Of a stretch of DNA of 12,946 nt, positions 5,557-12,034 are shown piece by piece. The notes below the pieces were generated by a model. That model saw only the letters and a program-made list of their open reading frames with translations. It did not search any database and was not told the DNA's origin. Origin of the DNA: Oscillospiraceae bacterium (GTDB lineage Bacteria > Bacillota_A > Clostridia > Oscillospirales > Oscillospiraceae); assembly GCA_017411665.1 (NCBI GenBank), contig JAFQPT010000330.1, positions 1 through 12,946 of the forward strand. The letters are read 5' to 3'. A program made the position numbers and the translations under genes. Every line of letters begins with the position of its first letter. Position 1 is the first letter of the stretch.

Positions 5557-6087
5557 ATGAAATATCTCATCCTCATTTCCACCGACAACGTAAGGGATGT
5601 TCAGGTCTATACCGGTGTACCGGATGACCCGGACAAAACATTCAGTGATGACTGGGAGGACTATAAAAACGCCGAAATCTTCGTTGGCATTTACACCGCA
5701 CTGACGGAGACGAATGCACTGGAAACAGCGGCCTGTGAACTGAATCTCCCTGTCACTTCACTACGCTGCATCTGCCTTGGTTCTGAGCAGCCTATGCTTA
5801 CGAAAAAGGATGCCGCCGCATTCCTTACACGACACTATGAGTTGGACGCCTATCCCAAAGGCTCTCCGGAACGCAGGGAATGTGTCCGCAAGTTCCGCAC
5901 CGATTTCTCCATGACGCCTCATGCCATGCGCCATAATAACTGGAAAATCCTGTCCCGTGCCTGTACCCTCTATGAGAAGCACTACCGGATGCATATGCGG
6001 GAGAAGGACATCTGGGATGTCGTCATCCGCGATTTAAGTAATTCATATCGAATCATCAGCCGAGACGAAGGAGAAGAACAGTCATGA
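5557..6087 (+). CDS. Unrecognised 176-residue protein
   Basis: I do not recognise the family. The start is ATG 5557, with AAAGGAG (5542-5548) 8 nt upstream; an in-frame ATG at 5506 lacks a site and overlaps the inverted repeat. The N-terminal half looks alpha/beta: strand MKYLILIST (1-9), IFVGIYTALTETNALETAAC (41-60) and LRCICLG (69-75). The C-terminal half is helical and basic (RRECVRKFRTDFSMTPHAMR, 106-125, and an HYRMHMREKDIWDVVIRDL helix, about 142-160). No catalytic motif or membrane segment is visible. Its stop overlaps the next start by 4 nt (ATGA), so the two products are translationally coupled and probably act together. A nucleic acid contact by the basic half is possible but only inferred. 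Confidence 0.7.
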   Translation: MKYLILISTDNVRDVQVYTGVPDDPDKTFSDDWEDYKNAEIFVGIYTALTETNALETAACELNLPVTSLRCICLGSEQPMLTKKDAAAFLTRHYELDAYPKGSPERRECVRKFRTDFSMTPHAMRHNNWKILSRACTLYEKHYRMHMREKDIWDVVIRDLSNSYRIISRDEGEEQS

Positions 6088-6929
6088 CATTATCCGAACT
6101 CACGACCCCTTACGAAGCCCACAAGGTCTTCACCTTCTCCAGCGATGGGAAAAGGGCCGTTCAGCACAATGTGGATTTACGCCAGATACATGGTTCCCTC
6201 TATATGACACAGCCTCGCTCTGATACCACTGGCAGCTATGACTATGCTTTCTATATCTGTTTCCCGGAGCATCTCACCGGCATGGTCTTTCAGCCCTTTT
6301 ACCATGACCCTTCCAAGGTCGACGTAGATGTACTGACCAGCGAGATTGCCAAACTGGGGCTGGATACCGCCGAGCACTTCATCCAGGAACTGGACCGCCG
6401 GGTCACAGGAGGACTGTTTATCAGCGTTGTCCAAATCGCTATGGCATCGCAAATCCGTCCGGATAAGTCTTCCGTCTATGTGAAGGCCCGGGATGATTTC
6501 TACGCCCGCCGGGAACAGGAAGACGCGGAACGTGCCCGTATCGAGCAGGAGGAGGAGCAAAGGCGCAAAGCGGAGGAAGCAGCAAGATACCAGGCGGAAG
6601 CGGATGCAGCACGCAGCGAACTCATGGGATGGGGCGACACGATGCCGCCGATGCAGCTGTTCCGTATCCAAAAGACCATGAACAAGCAGTACCGCTACGA
6701 CGGTGTTATCAAGACCCGCCGGCAGTTTGTCATTGACTCCATCAACGATGGGTACAAACCGGAAATGCGGGAAAATGTCACCTCCTTCTATGGCAGCAAG
6801 TGGGATGTGAAGGAAAGCAAGCCGCGGACGGAATACCGTCTTGCAGATGCCGAGGGCGGCTCCTATCTCATCACGAAAACGGAGTATGACTTCGCCCTGT
6901 ATCTCTATAACAAAAAGAACGCTTCATAA
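6084..6929 (+). CDS. Unrecognised 281-residue protein with central charged coiled coil
   Basis: I do not recognise the family. The sequence divides into three parts. An N-terminal alpha/beta region (about 1-130) includes YDYAFYICFPEHLTGMVF (52-69) and GGLFISVVQIAMASQ (109-123). A highly charged Glu/Arg/Ala helix (about 136-180, e.g. EDAERARIEQEEEQRRKAEE) is almost certainly coiled coil. A C-terminal region (about 185-281) contains repeated aromatic and basic residues and ends in YLITKTEYDFALYLYNKK. It begins at ATG 6084 inside the stop of the preceding gene, which argues for coupled synthesis at similar levels. The start region has the GAAGGAGAAG purine stretch of the upstream gene's end as its site. 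The coiled coil suggests oligomerisation or a spacer between two globular ends. Confidence 0.7.
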   Translation: MTLSELTTPYEAHKVFTFSSDGKRAVQHNVDLRQIHGSLYMTQPRSDTTGSYDYAFYICFPEHLTGMVFQPFYHDPSKVDVDVLTSEIAKLGLDTAEHFIQELDRRVTGGLFISVVQIAMASQIRPDKSSVYVKARDDFYARREQEDAERARIEQEEEQRRKAEEAARYQAEADAARSELMGWGDTMPPMQLFRIQKTMNKQYRYDGVIKTRRQFVIDSINDGYKPEMRENVTSFYGSKWDVKESKPRTEYRLADAEGGSYLITKTEYDFALYLYNKKNAS

Positions 6930-6942
6930 TCACATAAGTCGC

Positions 6943-6965
6943 GGGGAGACAGCTTCTGTCTCCCC
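6943..6965 (+). other. Perfect 10-bp hairpin between two genes, without T tract
   Basis: GGGGAGACAG (6943-6952) and CTGTCTCCCC (6956-6965) are exact reverse complements with a CTT loop. No T run follows; TCAGTTACAGGAGG leads straight into the next ribosome binding site. It is therefore either a weak or factor-assisted terminator, or an RNA stability/processing hairpin separating two parts of one transcript. Confidence 0.6.
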
Positions 6966-6989
6966 TCAGTTACAGGAGGAACTGAACAC

Positions 6990-7391
6990 ATGATAAATTG
7001 GAGAGTCCTTAATTTCGATTTTCCCGAGGAGCTTCCTTTCCAACACATGCTCCAGCGACATGGCGCCGAGGCGTCCATCTACGTTACCATTGTTGGAAGC
7101 CACAAGGAACCGACGAAATATCGCCGCAATGAAGTGACAAGGTATCCCTGCAATGAGGAGACGAAGCTGCGGGAACTGTGGCAGCTCTGCCGCCCCCACG
7201 GGGACTATCTGCTCTGGCAGCCCGTACAGCCGGTCCCAAAGCCGCCGGAGAAATACCGCATCTGCCTGCCCATAGTCTGCACCACACGGGATAAAGGACG
7301 CTGCGCCCTGCTGGATGACATGTACTGTATGAAAGAGGGCCGCTGCCCCCATCAGAGGGTCCATCCGGAGTTCTCTGATGAACGCTGGTGA
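6990..7391 (+). CDS. Unrecognised 133-residue Cys-rich protein
   Basis: I do not recognise the family. ATG 6990 follows AGGAGG (6974-6979) with 10-nt spacing. The N-terminal part is an alpha/beta stretch (WRVLNFDFPEELPFQHML, then ASIYVTIVGSHKEP). A segment with WQLCRPHGDYLLWQPVQPVP (64-83) joins it to a C-terminal part with Cys97, Cys105, Cys113, Cys119 and His121 (CTTRDKGRCALLDDMYCM and EGRCPHQR). That spacing could bind a zinc ion, but it is not a named finger that I know. It heads the tight operon 6990-10585, with only 12 nt between its stop and the first of the three duplicated-domain genes. It may be a partner of those proteins. Confidence 0.7.
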   Translation: MINWRVLNFDFPEELPFQHMLQRHGAEASIYVTIVGSHKEPTKYRRNEVTRYPCNEETKLRELWQLCRPHGDYLLWQPVQPVPKPPEKYRICLPIVCTTRDKGRCALLDDMYCMKEGRCPHQRVHPEFSDERW

Positions 7392-7403
7392 CGGAGGTGT
7401 TTC

Positions 7404-8159
7404 ATGGACATTTTAGATACTGCTCTGACCCCGGAATCGCTCTACGCTTTCATGGAGCGGATTCCCTATTTGACTGACAGAAATACTGGTGTATCCTTCC
7501 GGCTGTCTGTTCCCCTTCCCATTGCTGACGATGGCGACATCGTGTATTGCGGTGAGGTTGTTGCGCAGGACCGGACATATAGGAACTGCATTCTCTGGAA
7601 GTTAATTTTCTGCTTCTCGATAGGCAGGGGCATATACGATATCACTGTTTTTAAAAACAATGAGGTCGTGCGCAAATGCTCCACCATGACTACATCCGAA
7701 TTCTATGACCTTATCGGCAGTCAATTCACCCTGAACCCGCCACGCAGCAGCAGGGACTCGCAGCGCAGATGCGTTTGGAACACAGTGCCGTTAATGGATG
7801 TACTGCGATTTTTGGAGGATGCGCCGGCCGCAATCAATTCTCAAATACATCTTGACATTACTCTACATCGCAGTCTTGGGTCTGGCGACATCGTTTATCA
7901 CGGTACAATGTGGACTGACGGGCCACCACGAAAACGCAAAAAACTATATGATTGTTATCTGGAGTTTCGCTACTCCACCGCCTGCAGCCTCCACGATGTA
8001 TCTGCATACGTTAAGAAAGAGAAAGTGGTCAATGTCAGCTACATACTGTTTCCCCACTTCCAGAAATGCGTGGAGAGAATCTTCGTCCCCAGATATAAAG
8101 CGCCACAGATGCATCTTGCAGAAACGCCCATAATCATCCGTCAGATAAGGAGTTCATAA
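7404..8159 (+). CDS. Duplicated-domain protein, first of three tandem paralogues
   Basis: The 251-residue product contains two copies of one unrecognised domain of about 97 residues. Copy 1 spans about 12-108: SLYAFMERIPYL, SFRLSVPL, GDIVYCG at 44-50, and LIFCFSIGRGIYDITVF at 67-83. Copy 2 spans about 129-227: LMDVLRFLED, IHLDITL, GDIVYHG at 161-167, and LEFRYSTACSLHDVSAYV at 186-203. Each copy ends with a hydrophobic helix (FYDLIGSQF, FQKCVERIF). A basic linker (RSSRDSQRR, 114-122) joins them, and a tail of about 24 residues follows. Both this gene's copies are the most diverged of the six: copy 1 lacks the W of the WSL strand and copy 2 has SLHDV for GIYDV. The start is ATG 7404, with GGAGG (7393-7397) 6 nt upstream. 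Its stop overlaps the next start by 1 nt (TAATG). Its function is unknown; no membrane segment or catalytic motif is seen. Confidence 0.75.
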   Translation: MDILDTALTPESLYAFMERIPYLTDRNTGVSFRLSVPLPIADDGDIVYCGEVVAQDRTYRNCILWKLIFCFSIGRGIYDITVFKNNEVVRKCSTMTTSEFYDLIGSQFTLNPPRSSRDSQRRCVWNTVPLMDVLRFLEDAPAAINSQIHLDITLHRSLGSGDIVYHGTMWTDGPPRKRKKLYDCYLEFRYSTACSLHDVSAYVKKEKVVNVSYILFPHFQKCVERIFVPRYKAPQMHLAETPIIIRQIRSS

Positions 8160-8896
8160 TGAAATACAATCCTCTTATCCCGCCCCTCTCTGTCCAGTCT
8201 CTGGCGGAGTTCCTGCGGGATTTGGCCTATTCGAAAAAGCTGTTTCACTCTGTGGACTGGAGCCTGTCTGTTTCCCCTCCTAACGAGGGGGACGCGGCAA
8301 TCCGGCATCTCGGGAGCATCTGTACCCACGCCCGCTCCCGCCCTGTTACTAAACGCATTTACCTATCCTTCTGCTATACAGAGGACATGGGCATTCATGA
8401 TGTGAAAGCAACTGTGGAGGGCAATACCGTGCGGCATGAGCAAAGCATGACCTTCGAGGCGTTTCGCAGCTATGCCATGTCTTTATTTGATGCGGATTCC
8501 CTGTATGCGCCAGAGCGTGTTCGTGAACGCCAGCAGAAACGGCCGACAAAGGACGCTCCCACGCTGCTGGAGTTTACTGCATTCCTATGCAGCTTCTCTC
8601 CTGCCTCCGGCGAAGCAGTGGACTGGTCTCTGCGCGTCCTCCATCCCCGCGACATCTGGGATGACGTCGCCTATAGCGGAGGACTTTGGACTCATTATCC
8701 ATCGGCAATCCCTCCCGCTGCCCCCTTCCATTCCATCTCGTTCTCCTACTCCAGAACCTGGGGCATTTACGATGTCTCGGCATGGAATAACAAAATTAAG
8801 TACGCAGAGATAAAGAGAACTGACCTCAATGGCCTAAAGCGGCTGGCAGAAAACCTTTTTACATCCACATCAAATGAATTGGAGGATGCCATATGA
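8159..8896 (+). CDS. Duplicated-domain protein, second of three tandem paralogues
   Basis: The 245-residue product has the same two-copy layout as its neighbours. Copy 1 (about 11-110) has SLAEFLRDL, VDWSLSV (32-38), IYLSFCYTEDMGIHDVKA (67-84) and a closing FRSYAMSLF helix. Copy 2 (about 134-234) has LLEFTAFLCSF, VDWSLRV (154-160), YSGGLWTHY (172-180), ISFSYSRTWGIYDVSAW (193-209) and a closing helix LKRLAENLF. A basic linker, ERVRERQQKRPTK (119-131), separates them. The shared core is an entry helix, a WSLxV strand, a YxG turn, an hxFxYS strand and GIYDVxA. The alternating pattern suggests a small alpha/beta or beta-sheet domain flanked by helices. The start ATG 8159 overlaps the previous stop by 1 nt, with AAGGAG (8147-8152) upstream. 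The stop overlaps the next start (ATGA), so expression is coupled. The function is not recognised. Confidence 0.78.
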   Translation: MKYNPLIPPLSVQSLAEFLRDLAYSKKLFHSVDWSLSVSPPNEGDAAIRHLGSICTHARSRPVTKRIYLSFCYTEDMGIHDVKATVEGNTVRHEQSMTFEAFRSYAMSLFDADSLYAPERVRERQQKRPTKDAPTLLEFTAFLCSFSPASGEAVDWSLRVLHPRDIWDDVAYSGGLWTHYPSAIPPAAPFHSISFSYSRTWGIYDVSAWNNKIKYAEIKRTDLNGLKRLAENLFTSTSNELEDAI

Positions 8897-9696
8897 AACA
8901 ATCCCGGAGAGAAGACACCTCTGCAATCCCGGCAACCAGTACGGTACCATCTCCCACATTGCTGCAAATCATGGACTTTATTTATGGCCTGGAACATTCT
9001 CCCGGCATGCGATTTACTCTGAACTGGAGCATTTATCTAACCGAGCTGCGGAACGAGAATGGCGACGCTGTATTCACAGGCGACATCTATACCCATGACC
9101 GCACCGAACCGCCGCGCTTTTACCGCTGGCTCCGTTTTCAATGGACCCAGACAAGAGGCATCTACCATGCGACTGCGTACGAGGACTATCAGATGATGTC
9201 GGAGTTCCCGGTTATGACGTTTCCGTCCTTTGTGGAACATGTCATAACACTGTTTGAAGCCGAAGATTTTGACTACTCTGTGGCGGACGAGCCTGTGGAA
9301 AATGTAACTATGAAAAAGCGCAGGCCTGTCCGACGCAACCGCAAAAAACCTTATTTACAGGAACTTTTCGATTTTTGCTATGAGGTCTCCCATTTCAATG
9401 GCGGTATCCTCGACTGGAGCGTCGGCGTTCAATATGACCATGACAAGAACGGCCGTCTTTACTATGAGTTTTCACCCGGACGCCACAGAGCAAAAGGAGT
9501 CCCCATCCAAAAGTTTTATCCAAGTCTTTGCTTCTGCTATGATGAGTCTATTGGAATCTATGCTGTTTTCGCCTGGGAAGACCCTCTTACCCCTGTCGAA
9601 CACAAGAAACTTTCATTTAATGACTTAAAGGCTTTGGTCTGCCGGCTGTATCAGATTGACGGCAGCGGCCAAAGTCTCCCGACAAAGGAGCCTTGA
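8893..9696 (+). CDS. Duplicated-domain protein, third of three tandem paralogues
   Basis: The 267-residue product has two domain copies. Copy 1 (about 21-121) shows TLLQIMDFIYGL, LNWSIYL (43-49), GDAVFTGDIYTHDR (57-70), LRFQWTQTRGIYHATAY (80-96) and a closing FVEHVITLF helix. Copy 2 (about 152-253) shows YLQELFDFCYEV, LDWSVGV (173-179), SLCFCYDESIGIYAVFAW (211-228) and a closing LKALVCRLY helix. The linker contains a strongly basic KKRRPVRRNRKK (141-152), as in the other two paralogues, which could bind nucleic acid or an acidic partner. A short disordered-looking N-terminus (about 20 residues) precedes copy 1. The start ATG 8893 overlaps the previous stop (ATGA) with GGAGG (8881-8885) 7 nt upstream. 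The next gene starts 1 nt after its stop. Function is unknown; the family is defined here only by the internal and paralogue repeats. Confidence 0.78.
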   Translation: MKQSRREDTSAIPATSTVPSPTLLQIMDFIYGLEHSPGMRFTLNWSIYLTELRNENGDAVFTGDIYTHDRTEPPRFYRWLRFQWTQTRGIYHATAYEDYQMMSEFPVMTFPSFVEHVITLFEAEDFDYSVADEPVENVTMKKRRPVRRNRKKPYLQELFDFCYEVSHFNGGILDWSVGVQYDHDKNGRLYYEFSPGRHRAKGVPIQKFYPSLCFCYDESIGIYAVFAWEDPLTPVEHKKLSFNDLKALVCRLYQIDGSGQSLPTKEP

Positions 9697-9697
9697 T

Positions 9698-10585
9698 ATG
9701 AAGGAAAACAGAACCATCCACATTGCTGTCTTAAAGGAGCATCTGCATCCAGAATCCATTATGAGGGCGCTGGCGCCTATCGCCAGATGTACCTGCACGA
9801 TTCATGACGACATTATCCACATCACAGCCGTTACGGAGCTGACACGCAGCAAGCACCCCGACAATGCCTGCGCTCTCACGAACGATATCATCTCCGAGCT
9901 GGAGACAGAGGAAAAGATAGAAACTATCCTCGACGGACTTGGCTGCTGCTTCGTGCTTATGCCCGAGGAACAGCTCCCTCTTTCGCCGGTCGGCCATGCC
10001 CGGGCCGAAGGTCTCAATAGCCTCCTTTCCAGCATCCATCAGGTCAGGGAAAAGTCAAATGACCTCGTTCACTATGTCGCAACGCAGGACGTGGGTTTTG
10101 CCATGCGGCGTGTCCTATTCTATTCCGGAAATGCGCTGTTCCACGTTCTGCTGCAAAGGGAAAAGGCGCTTGAATCCAGTCGCTCTCCGCTTACGTCGGA
10201 CAACTATCAGTCCACCCTGCGCTTCTGGGCCTATGGCGAGTATAAGGACCATACTCTTTGCTTTGTGGATATTGGTCATCCCACGCCGGAGCAGGTCGTG
10301 CGTATCCTGAGCCAGTACGATGAATGGTATGGAAATACCGACCAGGACACAGAGGTATACGCGTTGGAATATCAAATACTCACGCGGATGCTCCTCTGTG
10401 ACAACAAACTTCTGCTGAATCCGAAATACCTCGATACCACGGAGCCGGAAGTCACAAACTGGATTGACGAGATGCTTTTGGCGACAGATGCGTCTCGGAC
10501 AGTGGACGGTCAAACCGCCTTCGCACTTGCAAGACAACTGACGCAGCAGGACATCAACAGCCTCTGCTCCATCTCTGAAATGTAG
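9698..10585 (+). CDS. Unrecognised 295-residue protein, last gene of the duplicated-domain operon
   Basis: I do not recognise the family. The start is ATG 9698, with AAAGGAG (9684-9690) 7 nt upstream and 1 nt after the previous stop; an in-frame ATG at 9656 lies inside the previous gene and is less likely. The first about 90 residues are alpha/beta (TIHIAVLKEHL, IIHITAVTEL, CCFVLMPEEQLPL). A middle region contains FAMRRVLFYSGNALFHVLLQ (134-153) and FWAYGEYKDHTLCFVDIGHP (176-195). The C-terminal third is helical (EYQILTRMLLCDNKLLL, WIDEMLL, FALARQLTQQDINSL). No nucleotide-binding, nuclease, protease or membrane signature is visible to me. It does not carry the repeat domain of the three upstream genes, but coupling to them implies a shared process. 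The coding strand continues until 65 nt before the next likely promoter-driven gene's site. Confidence 0.7.
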   Translation: MKENRTIHIAVLKEHLHPESIMRALAPIARCTCTIHDDIIHITAVTELTRSKHPDNACALTNDIISELETEEKIETILDGLGCCFVLMPEEQLPLSPVGHARAEGLNSLLSSIHQVREKSNDLVHYVATQDVGFAMRRVLFYSGNALFHVLLQREKALESSRSPLTSDNYQSTLRFWAYGEYKDHTLCFVDIGHPTPEQVVRILSQYDEWYGNTDQDTEVYALEYQILTRMLLCDNKLLLNPKYLDTTEPEVTNWIDEMLLATDASRTVDGQTAFALARQLTQQDINSLCSISEM

Positions 10586-10586
10586 G

Positions 10587-10614
10587 TTGTAAATGGACTG
10601 TTTGGTTGTATATT
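10587..10614 (+). promoter_or_regulatory. Candidate promoter for the 10692-11609 unit
   Basis: TTGTAA (10587-10592) and TATATT (10609-10614, 5 of 6 to the -10 consensus) are 16 bp apart in the 106-nt gap before the 10692 gene. The -10 lies inside a small dyad, TGTATATTACA (10607-10617). No terminator hairpin was found between 10585 and this point, so read-through from the operon upstream is also possible. Confidence 0.4.
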
Positions 10615-10691
10615 ACACCACTTCCCCTTGCCTTTTCCTTTTCACAGTGCTATTCTGAATGCAGCGATACACGAAGCAGGAGGCTGTCCCA

Positions 10692-11111
10692 ATGGAGAAA
10701 TATCAGTTGTCTACCACACGCACTTTTGAAGATGTCTGGGCGGATATGGCGCCCAGTGAGGAGGCTTTATCCAGCAGCCCTTACCCGAAGAAAGAGGTTT
10801 TTTATCTACGGGGCGACCACACCGGCTACCGCTGGTACGTTGAGAACTTCCCCGTCCACAGGGATATGGCAACGCCGGAGCTGAAGCATGAATTCAATGA
10901 GCTGATGAAGGATATTCTGGAGACGGAGCCTATCAAAAGCGGCATCCCCGGCATTCTGGAATTCTGCAAGGATTACCCAGAGAGCGTTTTGAAAGACGGC
11001 AGCATGAATCGGTATAACTTCTACTACGAGGGCGAGGCCGGCAACTACTGGATTCAGTTTCTGGACATGCCCAAGAACTATAACTTCTACGCACATGCTT
11101 ATGTAAAATAA
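10692..11111 (+). CDS. Unrecognised 139-residue protein
   Basis: I do not recognise the family. The start is ATG 10692, with AGGAGG (10678-10683) 8 nt upstream. An in-frame ATG at 10659 would add 11 residues, but the ribosome binding site would then lie inside the gene. The protein is soluble, with FYLRGDHTGYRWYVENFPVH (37-56), a helical middle (LKHEFNELMKDILETEP, 64-80) and an aromatic end (RYNFYYEGEAGNYWIQFLDM, 107-126, then NYNFYAHAYV). The many Tyr and Phe in strands suggest a beta sheet with an exposed aromatic face. It is followed 18 nt later by the 11130 gene and is probably cotranscribed with it. No catalytic motif is seen. Confidence 0.7.
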   Translation: MEKYQLSTTRTFEDVWADMAPSEEALSSSPYPKKEVFYLRGDHTGYRWYVENFPVHRDMATPELKHEFNELMKDILETEPIKSGIPGILEFCKDYPESVLKDGSMNRYNFYYEGEAGNYWIQFLDMPKNYNFYAHAYVK

Positions 11112-11129
11112 CTTTTATGGAGATATACC

Positions 11130-11609
11130 ATGGAATACGAAGCAGCGCTGTGTTTTGTCAATGAAAAAATCCAATGTGCTGTAGACTCACTCAAATCCGG
11201 CCGTTGGATTGTTTTGGGCGAGGACAATATTATCCCCGCAGTCGGTGGGCCACAGTTCTCCTACACGACGAAGAAAGATGCCATTTTCGATTTTGGGTGC
11301 CGCTGTCTTGACGCAAGACGCATTCCAAAGGTGAAGAAATTGCGTGATGGGGTCTACGAATACTACGTGAAGGACTGTGACGATGGGCACGACAAGTCTC
11401 CCGTATCCATCATAAAACTGACCAATAAGAACTTGGGGGAATATCAGGATATGCTTCGTCTGGATTTAGAAACTATCCGTGACGAGGAGCTTGACTCCAT
11501 CTTTGAAAACCCGCTCTACGCGGACGATGATGCACGAAAAGAGGCTATCGTGTCTTTCACCCACCGCGAAATTTATGAATGCATTAAGGCTAACAGTGAG
11601 ACGGTGTGA
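11130..11609 (+). CDS. Unrecognised 159-residue protein
   Basis: I do not recognise the family. ATG 11130 has GGAG (11119-11122) 7 nt upstream, 18 nt after the preceding stop. The N-terminal part holds a helix (ALCFVNEKIQCAVDSLKSGR) and a strand (WIVLGED). The middle has a beta-type stretch with Cys (IFDFGCRCLDARRIPKVKKL, about 52-71, and YEYYVKDCDDGHDKSP). The C-terminal part is acidic and helical (YQDMLRLDLETIRDEELDSI, about 105-124, and EAIVSFTHREIYECI). It is the last rightward gene in the window and faces a bidirectional terminator shared with the leftward operon. Confidence 0.7.
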   Translation: MEYEAALCFVNEKIQCAVDSLKSGRWIVLGEDNIIPAVGGPQFSYTTKKDAIFDFGCRCLDARRIPKVKKLRDGVYEYYVKDCDDGHDKSPVSIIKLTNKNLGEYQDMLRLDLETIRDEELDSIFENPLYADDDARKEAIVSFTHREIYECIKANSETV

Positions 11610-11663
11610 TTGCCGTGTCGCAGCACGACGTATTCCGGGTTATTGACGAGCACATAAACGACA

Positions 11664-11704
11664 AAAGGGCGAAGGCATCACTGCCTCCGCCCTTTCATTT
11701 TACC
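11664..11704. terminator. Bidirectional terminator between convergent operons
   Basis: AAAGGGCGAAGGCA (11664-11677) and TGCCTCCGCCCTTT (11682-11695) pair across a TCAC loop with one A-C mismatch, which becomes a wobble pair in the opposite transcript. T-rich TTTCATTTTA follows on the plus strand, and the reverse strand has a TTTT run at the other end. It serves the gene ending at 11609 and, in reverse, the gene ending at 11708. Confidence 0.75.
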
Positions 11705-11707
11705 CTA

Positions 11708-12034
11708 TCATAAGATATCCCGCAGCTTATCCAGAAATGCTTCCTCGCCCCAGGTGTTGATTTTAAAGAACAGCGCCTGGCTGCCGCCGGCTGTGATTGC
11801 CGACAGGTGGATGATGCCGTCACTTCCCTGAAACAGCGTCACATTCATGCTGACCCGGTTCCCTCCGGCATGGCTGAATCGTTCAAAGACACGGACACTG
11901 CAGCGTGCATCTCCGCAGCGGAAATCGCTGCTCTCCTCCGCAGAGGCGGATATGCTTCCATTCAGGATGCCTTCCTCTATCCTCGTAAGCAGCTGGTCAA
12001 AATCGCCCCGAAGGGTCTGCTCAAGCTTTGCCAT
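11708..12034 (-). CDS. DUF6054-like protein
   Basis: The 108-residue product reads like the DUF6054 family as I remember it from Clostridia. It has an N-terminal helix after MAKLEQTLRGDFDQLL, LNGSISASAEESSDFRCGDA (24-43), RVFERFSHAGGNRVSMNVTL (48-67), LSAITAGGSQALFFKINTWG (77-96) and a final short helix EEAFLDKLRDIL (97-108). The C-terminal GGSQxxFFKINTWGEExFL end is the most distinctive part. The family has no established biochemical function. The start is the ATG whose complement is at 12032-12034, with a strong GGGAGGAG on the minus strand (12041-12048) 6 nt away. It overlaps the end of the upstream gene (stop at 12021) by 14 nt, so the two are coupled. It ends beside the shared terminator at 11664-11704. 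Confidence 0.8.
   Translation of the reverse strand: MAKLEQTLRGDFDQLLTRIEEGILNGSISASAEESSDFRCGDARCSVRVFERFSHAGGNRVSMNVTLFQGSDGIIHLSAITAGGSQALFFKINTWGEEAFLDKLRDIL

Noticed and set aside
7404..9696. The repeated ORFs as a recent DNA-level tandem duplication or CRISPR-like repeat.
   Set aside because: The repeats are at protein level only, about 100 residues long and highly diverged; no nucleotide-level direct repeats of regular length were seen.
11615..11713. A 32-residue frame starting GTG at 11615 (VSQHDVFRVIDEHINDKRAK...).
   Set aside because: It has no ribosome binding site and runs through the bidirectional terminator, so translation is unlikely. It could be a remnant of a gene, but nothing supports that.
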